This document shows positions 1-9,711 of a DNA stretch of 64,000 bases, piece after piece. The DNA is from Aureibaculum sp. 2308TA14-22 (GTDB lineage Bacteria > Bacteroidota > Bacteroidia > Flavobacteriales > Flavobacteriaceae). Every line of letters begins with the position of its first letter. The first letter of the stretch is position 1. The notes under the pieces were generated by a model. It saw nothing but the letters and a program-made list of their open reading frames with translations. It was not told where the DNA came from and did not search any database. A program made the translations under genes and the position numbers. The stretch spans positions 1,204,501-1,268,500 of the forward strand of contig NZ_JBEWXT010000001.1 in assembly GCF_040538665.1 (NCBI RefSeq), written 5' to 3'.

Positions 1-1342
1 TCCAGATTTGGACCAAGCTTATGGATATGATTATGTTCAATGGAAAAAGTATGGAAACTCTTTGAGAATGCGTTTAGCGATGCGTTTATCTGAAGTGGCT
101 CCTGCTGTTGCCAAGCAACATTTTGAAGAAGCGGCCAATAGTGGACAAATCATTGCTACATCAGATGATGATTTTAGAATTACTGAAGCTGATGGATGGA
201 ACAATTTTGTTAATGTTCAGTCTAGACAATGGAATGATCATTATGTTACTGCTGCTTATAGAAATATAGTTGTAGGATTAGGTAGTGTAACTTCTGCGGA
301 TCAATTACCTGCATCTCAGCATGGAACTATTAAACCTGCTGGTTATATGGGTTTAAAACTTGACGATCACTTTACAATGCTTACCAATGACCCTGCCAAA
401 GGTTTCTGGTTGGATGGTTTGCCAAATACGATAGACCCAAGAGCATATAAAACCTATCCAATTCCTGGAAATCTTGAAGATGAGCAGTATAGCAATTTCC
501 CAACTTGGGGTAATAGCCATACACAAACGGAAAGAGATTTATTAGATGATGATGGAGAGGTTTTAATGACGTTGGATGGAGCCTTTACCTATAATGCATT
601 TGCTGCTGGTGACTGGGGTACTGTTGGGACTAAGAATCAATTACGTAGTAGAGGATCTTACCCTCGTTTAGGCCTTGATTTTAGAGGTTCAGGAAAGTAC
701 AAAGAGCGTGTCTTTTTCCCGTCTTGGGAAACACATTTCTTAATAGCAGAAGCTGCTGTAAGAGGTTGGAGTACACCTTTAAGCGGTAAAGATGCTTATG
801 AAGCTGGAATATCAGAAAGTTTTGCTTATTATGGACTTTCGGCACATGTAGCGACATATGTTGCGTCTGAAGATTACAATAATGCTGGTACATCAGTAAG
901 TTGGGATCATATAACAGAACCACCAGCAAGTGTAACTATGACTTATGTTGATGGTTATACAGGTGTTCCTGGAACAATAAATTATACGTATCCAGAAAAT
1001 ACAATTTATGAGGGCGGTGCGGTTAAGAACGACCGTTTAAATAAAATTATTACACAAAAGTTTATTGCAAATCAGGCGTGGTTACCACTTGAAATTTGGA
1101 ATGATCATAGAAGGTTAGGGTTGCCGTTTTTTGAAAACCCTGCGGTTGAAAACCCACTTCCTGATTTACCACAATTAAATGCTGGAAACGTAATGTCTAA
1201 TCAAGTAAACTTCTTTGGACAACGTTTAAAATATCCGTCGTCTTTTGTAAATAATATACCAGTTGGTCATGCACAAGCTGTTCAATTATTAGGAGGTGAT
1301 GACACTGTTCATACACCATTATGGTGGGCAAAGCAAAATTAA
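1..1342 (+). CDS. SusD/RagB-like outer-membrane nutrient-binding lipoprotein, 5' partial
   Basis: This is the C-terminal part (at least 446 residues) of a SusD-type glycan-binding lipoprotein. The frame is open from position 2, so the start, signal peptide and lipobox lie left of the window; the TTG at 8 is not a real start. It resembles the complete SusD-like protein at 8029-9609: both have a NSLRxRLAMR stretch, a late WxxHRRxGxP motif and a TPLWW/TRLWW end, as in the SusD_2 branch. Such proteins sit over a SusC channel and bind oligosaccharides at the cell surface. A strong terminator follows at 1375, so this gene ends its transcript. A partner susC is expected just upstream but cannot be seen. 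Confidence 0.88.
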   Translation, partial: PDLDQAYGYDYVQWKKYGNSLRMRLAMRLSEVAPAVAKQHFEEAANSGQIIATSDDDFRITEADGWNNFVNVQSRQWNDHYVTAAYRNIVVGLGSVTSADQLPASQHGTIKPAGYMGLKLDDHFTMLTNDPAKGFWLDGLPNTIDPRAYKTYPIPGNLEDEQYSNFPTWGNSHTQTERDLLDDDGEVLMTLDGAFTYNAFAAGDWGTVGTKNQLRSRGSYPRLGLDFRGSGKYKERVFFPSWETHFLIAEAAVRGWSTPLSGKDAYEAGISESFAYYGLSAHVATYVASEDYNNAGTSVSWDHITEPPASVTMTYVDGYTGVPGTINYTYPENTIYEGGAVKNDRLNKIITQKFIANQAWLPLEIWNDHRRLGLPFFENPAVENPLPDLPQLNAGNVMSNQVNFFGQRLKYPSSFVNNIPVGHAQAVQLLGGDDTVHTPLWWAKQN

Positions 1343-1374
1343 AATAATAACAACATAACATTGTTAAATTTCAA

Positions 1375-1405
1375 GGGAGGTCTATAAAAGACCTCCCTTT
1401 TTTTT
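1375..1405 (+). terminator. Rho-independent terminator after the first susD
   Basis: A perfect 9-bp stem (1375-1383 with 1389-1397, GGGAGGTCT/AGACCTCCC) with a 5-nt loop is followed by a run of eight T. It lies 32 nt after the SusD stop codon and separates it from the lipoprotein gene at 1433, which therefore needs its own promoter. A TATATTTA box at 1405-1412 could be that -7 element. Confidence 0.92.
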
Positions 1406-1432
1406 ATATTTACACTATAAAATTAAGTTACC

Positions 1433-4400
1433 GTGAAAGCAATTACATACTTTTTAATTATTAGTTCATTATTAGTCGGATGTAGTAAAAGCAGACCTTA
1501 TAAAGTTATTGCTGATAATGTAGTTAAATCTTCCAATGAAACTACACAATTTACTTTAATCCCAGTCGCAGAGTCGTCTGTAAATTTTGAAAATACTGTT
1601 AAAGAAACAGAAACACTAAATTTTTTAAACTTTTCTAATATTTATAATGGTGGTGGTGTAGCAACTGCGGATTTTAATAATGACGGTTTAGTTGATATTT
1701 ATTTTACAGCTAATCAGCAATCTAACAAGTTATACATAAATAAGGGTAATTTTAAGTTTGAAGACATTACCAAAAATGCTGGTGTTGAAGATTTGGGTGG
1801 ATGGACTACTGGAGTTTCAGTAGTAGATATTAATAATGATGGTTGGTTGGATATCTATGTAAGTAAATCAGGAGTACTGAACGATAAAACACCAAAAGAA
1901 AACAAGTTATACATTAACTTAAAGAATAACACATTTAAAGAAAGTGCCAAAGAATGGAAAGTAAATGATGCAGGTTTCAGTACACAATCCTATTTTTTGG
2001 ATTTTGATAAAGATGGAGATTTAGATATGTATTTGGTAAATCACCGTCCTGATTTTCATAATTCAGGAACATTGAATATGCGTATTGAAAAAGAATATTC
2101 AGAATTCAGTTCAGATAAGCTATACAGAAATGATGGTGATTTTTTTACTGAGATTACACACAAGGCAGGATTGGTTAACAAAGCTTGGGGTCTCAGTGCC
2201 TCAATTGGTGATTTTAATAATGACAATTGGCCAGATGTTTACGTATGTAATGATTTTTTATCACCAGATATGCTCTACATAAACAATAAGAACGGTACTT
2301 TTTCAAATCAGATACTAGACCGAATGAATCATATTTCGTTTAGCAGTATGGGGTCGGATTATGCAGATATTAACAACGATTTACTACCAGATTTATTTGT
2401 TCTTGAAATGGCTTCTGAAGACCATATTCGTAGTAAAAAGAATATGGCCACCATGAGTACCAGTAACTTTAACACTTTAGTAGAAAAAAAATACCATCAT
2501 CAATATATGGTGAATACTTTACAATTGAATAACGGTAATGGTCAGTTTAGTGAGATTGCACAAATAAGTGGTTTAGCCAAAACAGATTGGAGTTGGGCTC
2601 CGTTGTTTGCCGACTTCGATAATGACGGATTAAAAGACGTTTTTGTTACAAACGGTATTCTCAAAGACATGGGCAACCAAGATTTTAGAACCGAATTAAA
2701 TGAAAAATTCGCTCAAGACAATAAACCTAGTTTTAATGATATTACTGCATTAATGCCATCAACAAAAGTACATAACTACAGTTTTAAAAATAAAGGGGAT
2801 TACAAATTTAATAATGTTTCAGAAGATTGGGGGTTTGATGCTAAAACGCAATCAAATGGAGCAGCCTATGCTGATTTAGATAATGATGGAGATTTAGATT
2901 TGGTTATAAACAATATTAATGATATCGCTCAAATTTATAAGAATAATGATGCAAATAATTTTATTCAACTTAGATTAAAGGGCGATTCTAAAAATAAGTT
3001 TGCAATCGGAGCCAAAGCTACAATTAGCATTAATGGGAAAAAGCAATATCAAGAACTTTATACCAGTAGAGGTTTTATATCGTCGGTTCAAGACGTTATG
3101 CATTTTGGATTGGGTGAAGCCAGTGAGGTTGATAAAATAGTTATAGAATGGCCTGATAATAAAGTTACAACGTTGAATGCTATTGATGCAAATCAGATTA
3201 TTGTTATTGATAAAAAAACGGCTAAACCACAACAAAATAAAGTTGAAAAGATAGAACCTTTACTAACCCAACCAACTAATAGTGGAATTACATTTAAACA
3301 TAAAGAAAGCAAATTCAATGATTATGAAAATCAGATTTTGCTACCACATAGTCAATCGCATAACGGACCATTTATCGACAAAGCAGATGTTAATGGGGAT
3401 GGTCTAGAAGATTTTTTTGTTGGAGGTGCGGCAAATCAAGCAGGAGAACTTTATATCCAAGATAAGAATGGAAATTTTGTCAAAAAAGAATCCAAAACAT
3501 GGACAGATGATGCTAAACACGAAGATTTGGGAGTACTGTTTTTTGATGCAGATAATGATAAGGATGCAGATTTATATATAGTTAGTGGAAGTAGCGAGTT
3601 TAAAGAAGGTAGTGAACTTTTTCAAGATAGATTGTATTTAAATGATGGTGATGGAAATTATACTAAAGTCACGAATGCACTGCCCAATATAAACTCAAGT
3701 GGACAATCTGTAGCAGTTTCTGATATTGATAAAGACGGTGACTTAGATTTATTTGTAGGAGGTAGAACTATTCCAGATAAATATCCATTTGCACCAGAAT
3801 CATATATACTTATAAACGAAAATGGAAGGTTTATTAATAGAACCATTACAATTGCTCCTTTAATTTCTAATATAGGAATGGTTACCGATGCCATCTTTTC
3901 CGATTATGATACCGATGGTGATGAAGATTTGATCGTAGTCGGGGAGTGGATGCCTATAACACTATTTGAAAATGTAAACGGAAAGTTGGAGCACAAAGAA
4001 AATGAATCATTAAGAAATACCGAGGGGCTATGGTTCAGTATTGCCGGTAACGACATAGATAATGATGGCGATGTTGATTATTTTTTAGGAAATTTAGGCA
4101 AGAATACCAAATATAAGGCAAGTACAGAAAAACCTTTTCATGTTTTTTGTGATGATTTTGATAATTCTGGAACTTATGATATTGTATTGACCAGTAACTA
4201 TAAAGGAACCTTAGTGCCGTCAAGGGGTAGAGAATGCTCTTCACAACAAATGCCTTTTATTAAGGATAAATTTCCAACATTTACTTCGTTTGCCGAAGCA
4301 AGCTTAGAAGATATATATGGCGATGATAAGCTTAAAAACGCTCTCCATTATCAAGCAAAAAAATTAGAGAGTGTTTTTCTAGAAAATCTAGGGAATGGCA

Positions 4401-4732
4401 AGTTTGCAATACACCACCTTCCAAATCAGGTTCAGTTATCTCCAATAATGAGTTTTGAATTTCTTGATATTGATAATGACAATTATAAAGAAATAATTAT
4501 AGTAGGAAACCACTATAAAACTGAAGCGGAAACTGTACGATATGATGCTTCTTACGGTTCAGTTTTGTCGTATAAAAATGGAAAATTTAGTGTTAGAGAT
4601 ACTAAGAACACAGGATTTTCCAACAAAGGAAATGCAAAAAGTACTATAATAATTGACTCAAAAGATAAGAAGCAATTATTGGTTGCAAATAATAACGAAA
4701 GAATTCGAGTGTTTAATATTGATAAAAACTAA
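1433..4732 (+). CDS. FG-GAP/VCBS repeat lipoprotein with ASPIC/UnbV (CRTAC1-like) domain
   Basis: A 1099-residue exported lipoprotein with the GTG start at 1433, an N-terminal hydrophobic segment and the lipobox LLVGC (Cys17). It has many FG-GAP/VCBS beta-propeller repeats with Ca-binding-type Asp loops such as DFNNDGLVDIYF, DINNDGWLDIYV and DFDKDGDLDMYL. An ASPIC/UnbV domain lies near residues 510-590 (TSRGF and HFGLG motifs), followed by a second set of repeats. Proteins of this family often sit beside SusCD pairs in flavobacteria; their biochemical role is not settled, and surface glycan binding or scaffolding is an inference. It is a paralog of the 1126-residue protein at 9712. No catalytic motif is recognisable. 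Confidence 0.9.
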   Translation: MKAITYFLIISSLLVGCSKSRPYKVIADNVVKSSNETTQFTLIPVAESSVNFENTVKETETLNFLNFSNIYNGGGVATADFNNDGLVDIYFTANQQSNKLYINKGNFKFEDITKNAGVEDLGGWTTGVSVVDINNDGWLDIYVSKSGVLNDKTPKENKLYINLKNNTFKESAKEWKVNDAGFSTQSYFLDFDKDGDLDMYLVNHRPDFHNSGTLNMRIEKEYSEFSSDKLYRNDGDFFTEITHKAGLVNKAWGLSASIGDFNNDNWPDVYVCNDFLSPDMLYINNKNGTFSNQILDRMNHISFSSMGSDYADINNDLLPDLFVLEMASEDHIRSKKNMATMSTSNFNTLVEKKYHHQYMVNTLQLNNGNGQFSEIAQISGLAKTDWSWAPLFADFDNDGLKDVFVTNGILKDMGNQDFRTELNEKFAQDNKPSFNDITALMPSTKVHNYSFKNKGDYKFNNVSEDWGFDAKTQSNGAAYADLDNDGDLDLVINNINDIAQIYKNNDANNFIQLRLKGDSKNKFAIGAKATISINGKKQYQELYTSRGFISSVQDVMHFGLGEASEVDKIVIEWPDNKVTTLNAIDANQIIVIDKKTAKPQQNKVEKIEPLLTQPTNSGITFKHKESKFNDYENQILLPHSQSHNGPFIDKADVNGDGLEDFFVGGAANQAGELYIQDKNGNFVKKESKTWTDDAKHEDLGVLFFDADNDKDADLYIVSGSSEFKEGSELFQDRLYLNDGDGNYTKVTNALPNINSSGQSVAVSDIDKDGDLDLFVGGRTIPDKYPFAPESYILINENGRFINRTITIAPLISNIGMVTDAIFSDYDTDGDEDLIVVGEWMPITLFENVNGKLEHKENESLRNTEGLWFSIAGNDIDNDGDVDYFLGNLGKNTKYKASTEKPFHVFCDDFDNSGTYDIVLTSNYKGTLVPSRGRECSSQQMPFIKDKFPTFTSFAEASLEDIYGDDKLKNALHYQAKKLESVFLENLGNGKFAIHHLPNQVQLSPIMSFEFLDIDNDNYKEIIIVGNHYKTEAETVRYDASYGSVLSYKNGKFSVRDTKNTGFSNKGNAKSTIIIDSKDKKQLLVANNNERIRVFNIDKN

Positions 4733-4924
4733 GTTTTAGTTTTAGGATCAATGAATTATGATTATAATGATTTTATGATAACTTCAAACAATTTAACAAT
4801 ATACTGGTGATTTTTAAATTAAATAATGATTTTAGCATAAAAATATTGGATTTACCTCATCTTTTTTTAAAAAACCTCAAAACACTTTTGTCTACACAAT
4901 AATGTCGTTTAAGGAATAATTGTG

Positions 4925-4975
4925 GTCATTGGTCGAAATTAAATACTAGCGTTAATTCTTTTTTAACTATCTTTA
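4925..4975 (+). promoter_or_regulatory. Probable activator site and -7 box upstream of susC
   Basis: The 271-nt gap before susC holds the 15-mer gtcattggtcgaaat at 4925-4939 and, 28 nt later, TATCTTTA at 4968-4975, close to the Bacteroidetes -7 consensus TAnnTTTG. No TTG -33 element sits at the usual 17-23 nt spacing, so an activator bound at the 15-mer is plausible. The same 15-mer occurs at 17946-17960 with similar spacing to a -7-like box. The regulator is unknown; the two-component pair at 24810-27381 is one candidate. Confidence 0.5.
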
Positions 4976-5003
4976 AGTCTTAATAAACTCAAATAATTAA
5001 ATT

Positions 5004-8000
5004 ATGATTCAAAAATTTAGGTATTTACTAACCTTAGTTGCACTACTTTTTTTACAAGGAGTAATTGCACAAACGGTTACTGGTACGGTATCAGATGAAG
5101 CCGGTGCTCCAATTCCAGGAGCAAATGTCATCGAAAAAGGAACTTCTAACGGAACAACTACAGATTTCGATGGAAAGTACAGTATTGATGTCTCTGAAGG
5201 GGCAACATTGCAGTTCTCTTTTGTAGGTTATTCCGAAAAAGAAGTTGCAGTTAACGGCCAGACCGTTATTAATGTAACGTTGGCTGAGGGACAACAACTT
5301 GATGAAGTTGTAGTTACTGCCTTAGGTATTAAACGTGCAGAGAAAACGTTGACATACTCGCAACAAACAGTAGGAGGAGATGATTTAACAAAATCTAAGG
5401 ACATTAACTTTGTTAATGCGTTATCTGGAAAAGCTGCTGGTGTTGAAGTAAGACAGAGTAGTTCTGGTCCAGGTGGGTCTACTAAAATTCAAATTAGAGG
5501 GCATAAATCTGCAAGTGGAGATAGTTCTCCTTTATTTGTTATTGATGGTGTACCAATGGTAAACAATAGAGGCAGTCAACCTTCTGGTTGGAATGGTGTT
5601 GATGGTGGTGATGGCTTATCGGCTTTAAACCCTGATGATATTGAAAGTATGAGTGTACTAAAAGGTGCGAATGCAGCTATCTTATATGGTAGTGAAGGAG
5701 CCAATGGAGTTGTAATTATTACTACCAAAAGTGGTAAAGCAGGTGTTACAACTGTAAAAGTTAATTCATCAATGTCTGTAAGAAATATTATCGATTCAGC
5801 TGCACCAGATCTTCAATATAGATACGGTTCTGATAATGATTCTAGATATAGTTGGTCTAACACCAAAGGGGATTATGATAGTAATTTTGTTGATGATTGG
5901 TTTGAAACAGGTGTTGACTTTATTAATTCTGTTTCTATTAGTGGAGGAAATGAAAAAACACAAGCTTATTTTTCTTATGCTAATACCTCTTCTTCAGGTA
6001 TTTCTCCAAAGAATAGCTATTTAAAAAACAATTTTGCGTTTAAGGCATCTACTAAATTTTTTAAAGATAAAGTTAAAGTAACCTCAAATGTTATTCTTTC
6101 TAATGAGAACACGTCTAACCGTAATCGTGCAGGTTATTATAACAACCCTTTAACTGGGTTATATTGGTTTCCAAGAGAAAGAAACTTTGATGACTTTAAA
6201 AATAATTATAGCATGCTGGATGCAGGCAGGCAAGTAGAAGTTATGAATTGGTTTGTTTCAGATCATCACCAATCCAATCCATATTGGTTGTTAAATAAAG
6301 AAATTCAAGAAGATAGATTTAAAAGAGCTATTGCTAATTTAACTGCAGAATGGCAAATTACTGATCAATTAACATTTCAAACAAGGTTTAATATAGATTA
6401 TGCTGATAAACAATATGATGAGCGTCGACAAGCTGGAGGAAATACAACCACAGTAGCTAAAAATGGACGTTGGATTTATTCAGATTATACGGATACAAAG
6501 ACCTACATGGATGGGATTTTAAGTTATACTAATGACTTTGGAGAGGACTTTAGTGTAAATGCTTTATTAGGTGCTACTTATCAAAAAACAAATTATAGAG
6601 ATGGTGTGTCAGTTAATTCTGGTATGCAAGATAATGGTTTGTTATATGCTAATGAATTTAATTTTAATAATACAGGCCCAACTGTATTAGTAGCTTCAAC
6701 TTTAGGAAGTAGAGTTGAGAAAAATTCAGTATTTGGAAATATTGAAATTGGGTATAAGGACATGTTGTTTTTAGATTTTGCTGGTAGAAACGATTGGGCA
6801 TCAACCCTAGCTTTAACTGGGAATGAATCTTATTTTTATAACTCATTTGGTTTATCAAGTATTTTTAGTGAAATGTTTGAAATGCCTGATTGGATTAGCT
6901 TTTTAAAAGCTAGAGTCTCTTTAGCCGAATTAGCGAATGAGGTACCTTATGATATTATAAACCCTGGTAATACTATTATCGGAGGAGGTAGTGTAAGTCC
7001 GTATCAAGGAAAGCCGTTTTTTGATGCAAAACCAGAGATTATTAGTACTTGGGAAATTGGTTTAGATTGGAGAATGTTCCAAGGCAGGTTAGGTATAGAT
7101 TTCACATATTATGATATTACGAGTAAAGATCAATTTCTTAGATTTCCTATAGAATCTGCTCTATATACTTTTGAGTATATTAATGCTGGTGAAATCACTA
7201 ATAAAGGGGTTGAAATAACTTTGAGTGGTAAACCTATTGCAACTGACGATTTAACTTGGTCAACAGGATTAAATTATACTGCAAATAAGAATAAAATTGT
7301 TGAGTTATCACCTAATGCCCTTGGAAGTAGTTTAGGTGGTACTGAAGGATTTGCAGCACCTTTATTAGAAGGTGGTTCTTTTGGTGATCTTTGGGGAAGA
7401 GAATTCCTAAGAGATGATCAAGGGCGTATTATGTTAGATCCTACTGATGGGAACCCATTACGAAATGAAGAACAAGTATTATTTGGTAATGCTGAACCAG
7501 ATTTTGCTTTAGGTTGGAACAATACTGTAAATTATAAATCATGGTCTTTAAATATGCAAATTAACGGTAAGTTTGGCGGTGTGGTAGGAAGTCAATCAGA
7601 AGCTATGTTAGATGGTTTTGGTGTGTCTGAAAGATCTGCTGCAGCTAGAGACAGAGGTTTTGAAACTATTAATGCTGTACAAAATGGAACTGCAGTTACT
7701 CAAATTGATCCTTCGCTTTATTACCAAGAAGGAAATGGTATTGGAGGAAGAAATGGTATTCAAGAACCATATGTTTACGATAGAACAAGTGTAAGATTAG
7801 GTCAGCTGTCATTGTCATATAATTTTAATGTTGATAAGCATGAATGGTTAAAGAATGCTTCGCTATCGTTTATAGGAAACAATTTGTTTTTCTTTTACAA
7901 GGACGCACCGTTTGACCCAGAACTTACTAACAGTACAGGTAGAAGTCAACCAGGAATTGAAAACATTAATTTACCAGCTACTAGAACAATGGGTTTAAAT

Positions 8001-8018
8001 TTAAGCTTAACTTTTTAA
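5004..8018 (+). CDS. SusC/RagA-family TonB-linked outer-membrane receptor
   Basis: A complete 1004-residue SusC-type TonB-dependent transporter, the outer-membrane channel that imports oligosaccharides captured by its SusD lid. A signal peptide ends around residue 22 (GVIAQ). It is followed by a CarboxypepD_reg-like domain at about 24-98 (PGANV, TDFDGKYSI, FVGY), a plug domain from about 100 to 240 (DEVVVTALG; SPLFVIDGVP; ILYGSEGANGVVIITTK) and a beta barrel to the terminal Phe of LNLSLTF. Length and domain order are typical. The SusD partner starts 10 nt downstream, so the two are surely co-transcribed. The gap upstream carries a putative activator site. Confidence 0.96.
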   Translation: MIQKFRYLLTLVALLFLQGVIAQTVTGTVSDEAGAPIPGANVIEKGTSNGTTTDFDGKYSIDVSEGATLQFSFVGYSEKEVAVNGQTVINVTLAEGQQLDEVVVTALGIKRAEKTLTYSQQTVGGDDLTKSKDINFVNALSGKAAGVEVRQSSSGPGGSTKIQIRGHKSASGDSSPLFVIDGVPMVNNRGSQPSGWNGVDGGDGLSALNPDDIESMSVLKGANAAILYGSEGANGVVIITTKSGKAGVTTVKVNSSMSVRNIIDSAAPDLQYRYGSDNDSRYSWSNTKGDYDSNFVDDWFETGVDFINSVSISGGNEKTQAYFSYANTSSSGISPKNSYLKNNFAFKASTKFFKDKVKVTSNVILSNENTSNRNRAGYYNNPLTGLYWFPRERNFDDFKNNYSMLDAGRQVEVMNWFVSDHHQSNPYWLLNKEIQEDRFKRAIANLTAEWQITDQLTFQTRFNIDYADKQYDERRQAGGNTTTVAKNGRWIYSDYTDTKTYMDGILSYTNDFGEDFSVNALLGATYQKTNYRDGVSVNSGMQDNGLLYANEFNFNNTGPTVLVASTLGSRVEKNSVFGNIEIGYKDMLFLDFAGRNDWASTLALTGNESYFYNSFGLSSIFSEMFEMPDWISFLKARVSLAELANEVPYDIINPGNTIIGGGSVSPYQGKPFFDAKPEIISTWEIGLDWRMFQGRLGIDFTYYDITSKDQFLRFPIESALYTFEYINAGEITNKGVEITLSGKPIATDDLTWSTGLNYTANKNKIVELSPNALGSSLGGTEGFAAPLLEGGSFGDLWGREFLRDDQGRIMLDPTDGNPLRNEEQVLFGNAEPDFALGWNNTVNYKSWSLNMQINGKFGGVVGSQSEAMLDGFGVSERSAAARDRGFETINAVQNGTAVTQIDPSLYYQEGNGIGGRNGIQEPYVYDRTSVRLGQLSLSYNFNVDKHEWLKNASLSFIGNNLFFFYKDAPFDPELTNSTGRSQPGIENINLPATRTMGLNLSLTF

Positions 8019-8028
8019 TTTGTTAGAT

Positions 8029-9609
8029 ATGAAAAAAATAAAATATATATTAATAACAGCACTACTGTTTAGTATTGGTGCATGTACAGATGGATTTGAG
8101 GAAATAAATCAGAATCCGAATCGGATTACAAATGAGTCCCTAAAACAAGATTTTCAAATTGTGGGATCTAAATTTCGTCCTGTAATCAGTAATATTTTTG
8201 GTAGTCAAATACACCATAATTTATCGAACGAATCGTGGGCACAACATTTACAACAGCCTACAGTATTTACGGGTAATGTAAATAATACCACATATTTTAT
8301 TAGATGGAATCCTAATTGGAATAGAACCTATAATAATATCATGTCACCTACAGGACTTATTATTTTACAGGCAGAAGATGCCGATTTACCTCTTTTTGTA
8401 GAATGGGCTAAATTATTTAGAGTTATAGGGATATCTAGATTAACTGCATTTCATGGACCTGTAATTTATTCAGATTTTGGTGAGTCGGATGCAAGTTATG
8501 ATTCTGAACCAGACTTGTATAATGCTTTATTTGCCGATTTAGATGCAATACAGGCTTATTTTAATGCGAATATTGATGCTCCAGATTTAGGAGAATTTGA
8601 TACTACGTATGGAGGAGACCTATCAAAGTGGGTTAAATTTATAAATAGCTTGCGTTTACGTTTGGCCATGCGAATTTCAAAAGTGGCACCAGCTTTGGCT
8701 AAGTCACAAGGTGAAAAAGCATTAAATGATCCAGGAGGTGTAATGGTTACTAATGAAGATAATTTTAATGTGTTTTTATATGGTAATGTTTATCATCCAG
8801 TAACCATTAGTTTTGGATGGGATGATACGAGAATGGGTGCTACCATGGAATCTGTATTGGTAGGGTATAAAGATCCTAGAATTGAAAAGTTCTTTGACCC
8901 TGTTGAGGATATGTCTTTAGTTCCTGATCACCCAGATTATCCTTATAAAGGAATTAGAAGTGGGGCATCATTAGATGCGAAAGGAGATCATACACCATAT
9001 TCAAAAATTAGTTCAGATTTTAAAACGGTTATCGATAGACGATTAATGGGAGCTGCTGAAGTAGAGTTTATTAAAGCTGAAGCTGTTTTAAGAGGTTGGT
9101 CAAGCCCAGCGTTAACAACAGCACAAGAGCATTATGAAAATGGTGTTAAGAGATCTTTTGAAGAATGGGGTGCCGGTGGAGTTGATGCTTATTTAGATAA
9201 TAGTACAGATTTACCTATTGATTATGATGATATTGTTTATAACCCAGGTAGTAGAAACGATTTTGTCAATAGAATGGGAGCTACAGTTAAATGGAATGAC
9301 GCAGATTCTGATGAAATGAAATTAGAAAAAATAATGACTCAAAAATGGATTGCTGCAAGAACCAATACTATGGAAGCATGGGTTGATCATCGTAGAACAG
9401 GATATCCAAAACTACCATATATTTATGAAAATAATAGTAGTGCAGAACATGGGATTATTGGACCGAACGAATTCTTAAGAAGAGTTGTATTTACAGATGG
9501 ACAGAAAGCTAATAATGCGGCTGCAGTTGCAGCAGCTACTGCAACTATGTCAGGTCCAGATGAAATCGGCACCAGACTTTGGTGGGATACCGGAGGACCG
9601 AACTTTTAA
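8029..9609 (+). CDS. SusD/RagB-like outer-membrane lipoprotein (SusD_2 type)
   Basis: A 526-residue SusD-like glycan-binding lipoprotein paired with the preceding SusC. The ATG at 8029 is chosen over the in-frame TTG at 8020 because it directly starts the signal peptide, which ends in a GAC lipobox at about residue 17. The EINQNPNRI stretch after the lipid Cys and the WVDHRRTGYP motif near the end are typical of SusD_2 members. It is paralogous to the partial protein at the left edge, although the middle regions differ, as expected for proteins that bind different glycans. A terminator at 9631 ends the susCD transcript. Confidence 0.95.
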   Translation: MKKIKYILITALLFSIGACTDGFEEINQNPNRITNESLKQDFQIVGSKFRPVISNIFGSQIHHNLSNESWAQHLQQPTVFTGNVNNTTYFIRWNPNWNRTYNNIMSPTGLIILQAEDADLPLFVEWAKLFRVIGISRLTAFHGPVIYSDFGESDASYDSEPDLYNALFADLDAIQAYFNANIDAPDLGEFDTTYGGDLSKWVKFINSLRLRLAMRISKVAPALAKSQGEKALNDPGGVMVTNEDNFNVFLYGNVYHPVTISFGWDDTRMGATMESVLVGYKDPRIEKFFDPVEDMSLVPDHPDYPYKGIRSGASLDAKGDHTPYSKISSDFKTVIDRRLMGAAEVEFIKAEAVLRGWSSPALTTAQEHYENGVKRSFEEWGAGGVDAYLDNSTDLPIDYDDIVYNPGSRNDFVNRMGATVKWNDADSDEMKLEKIMTQKWIAARTNTMEAWVDHRRTGYPKLPYIYENNSSAEHGIIGPNEFLRRVVFTDGQKANNAAAVAAATATMSGPDEIGTRLWWDTGGPNF

Positions 9610-9630
9610 TTGAATAATTAAATTAACATA

Positions 9631-9671
9631 AAAAGAGTTGTTTTTAATCAAAAAACAACTCTTTTTTTTTT
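9631..9671 (+). terminator. Rho-independent terminator after susCD
   Basis: An 11-bp stem (9635-9645 with 9651-9661, GAGTTGTTTTT/AAAAACAACTC) with a 5-nt loop is followed by about ten T. It separates susCD from the lipoprotein gene at 9712. Confidence 0.92.
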
Positions 9672-9711
9672 ATTTTGCATAAGAATCAGATTAAATCTTA
9701 AAAAGAGTAAA

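Noticed and set aside
9671-9680. tattttgcat as a consensus promoter box for the gene at 9712
   Set aside because: It is one base short of TAnnTTTG, and the same string occurs at 17811-17820 on the plus strand with no gene downstream.
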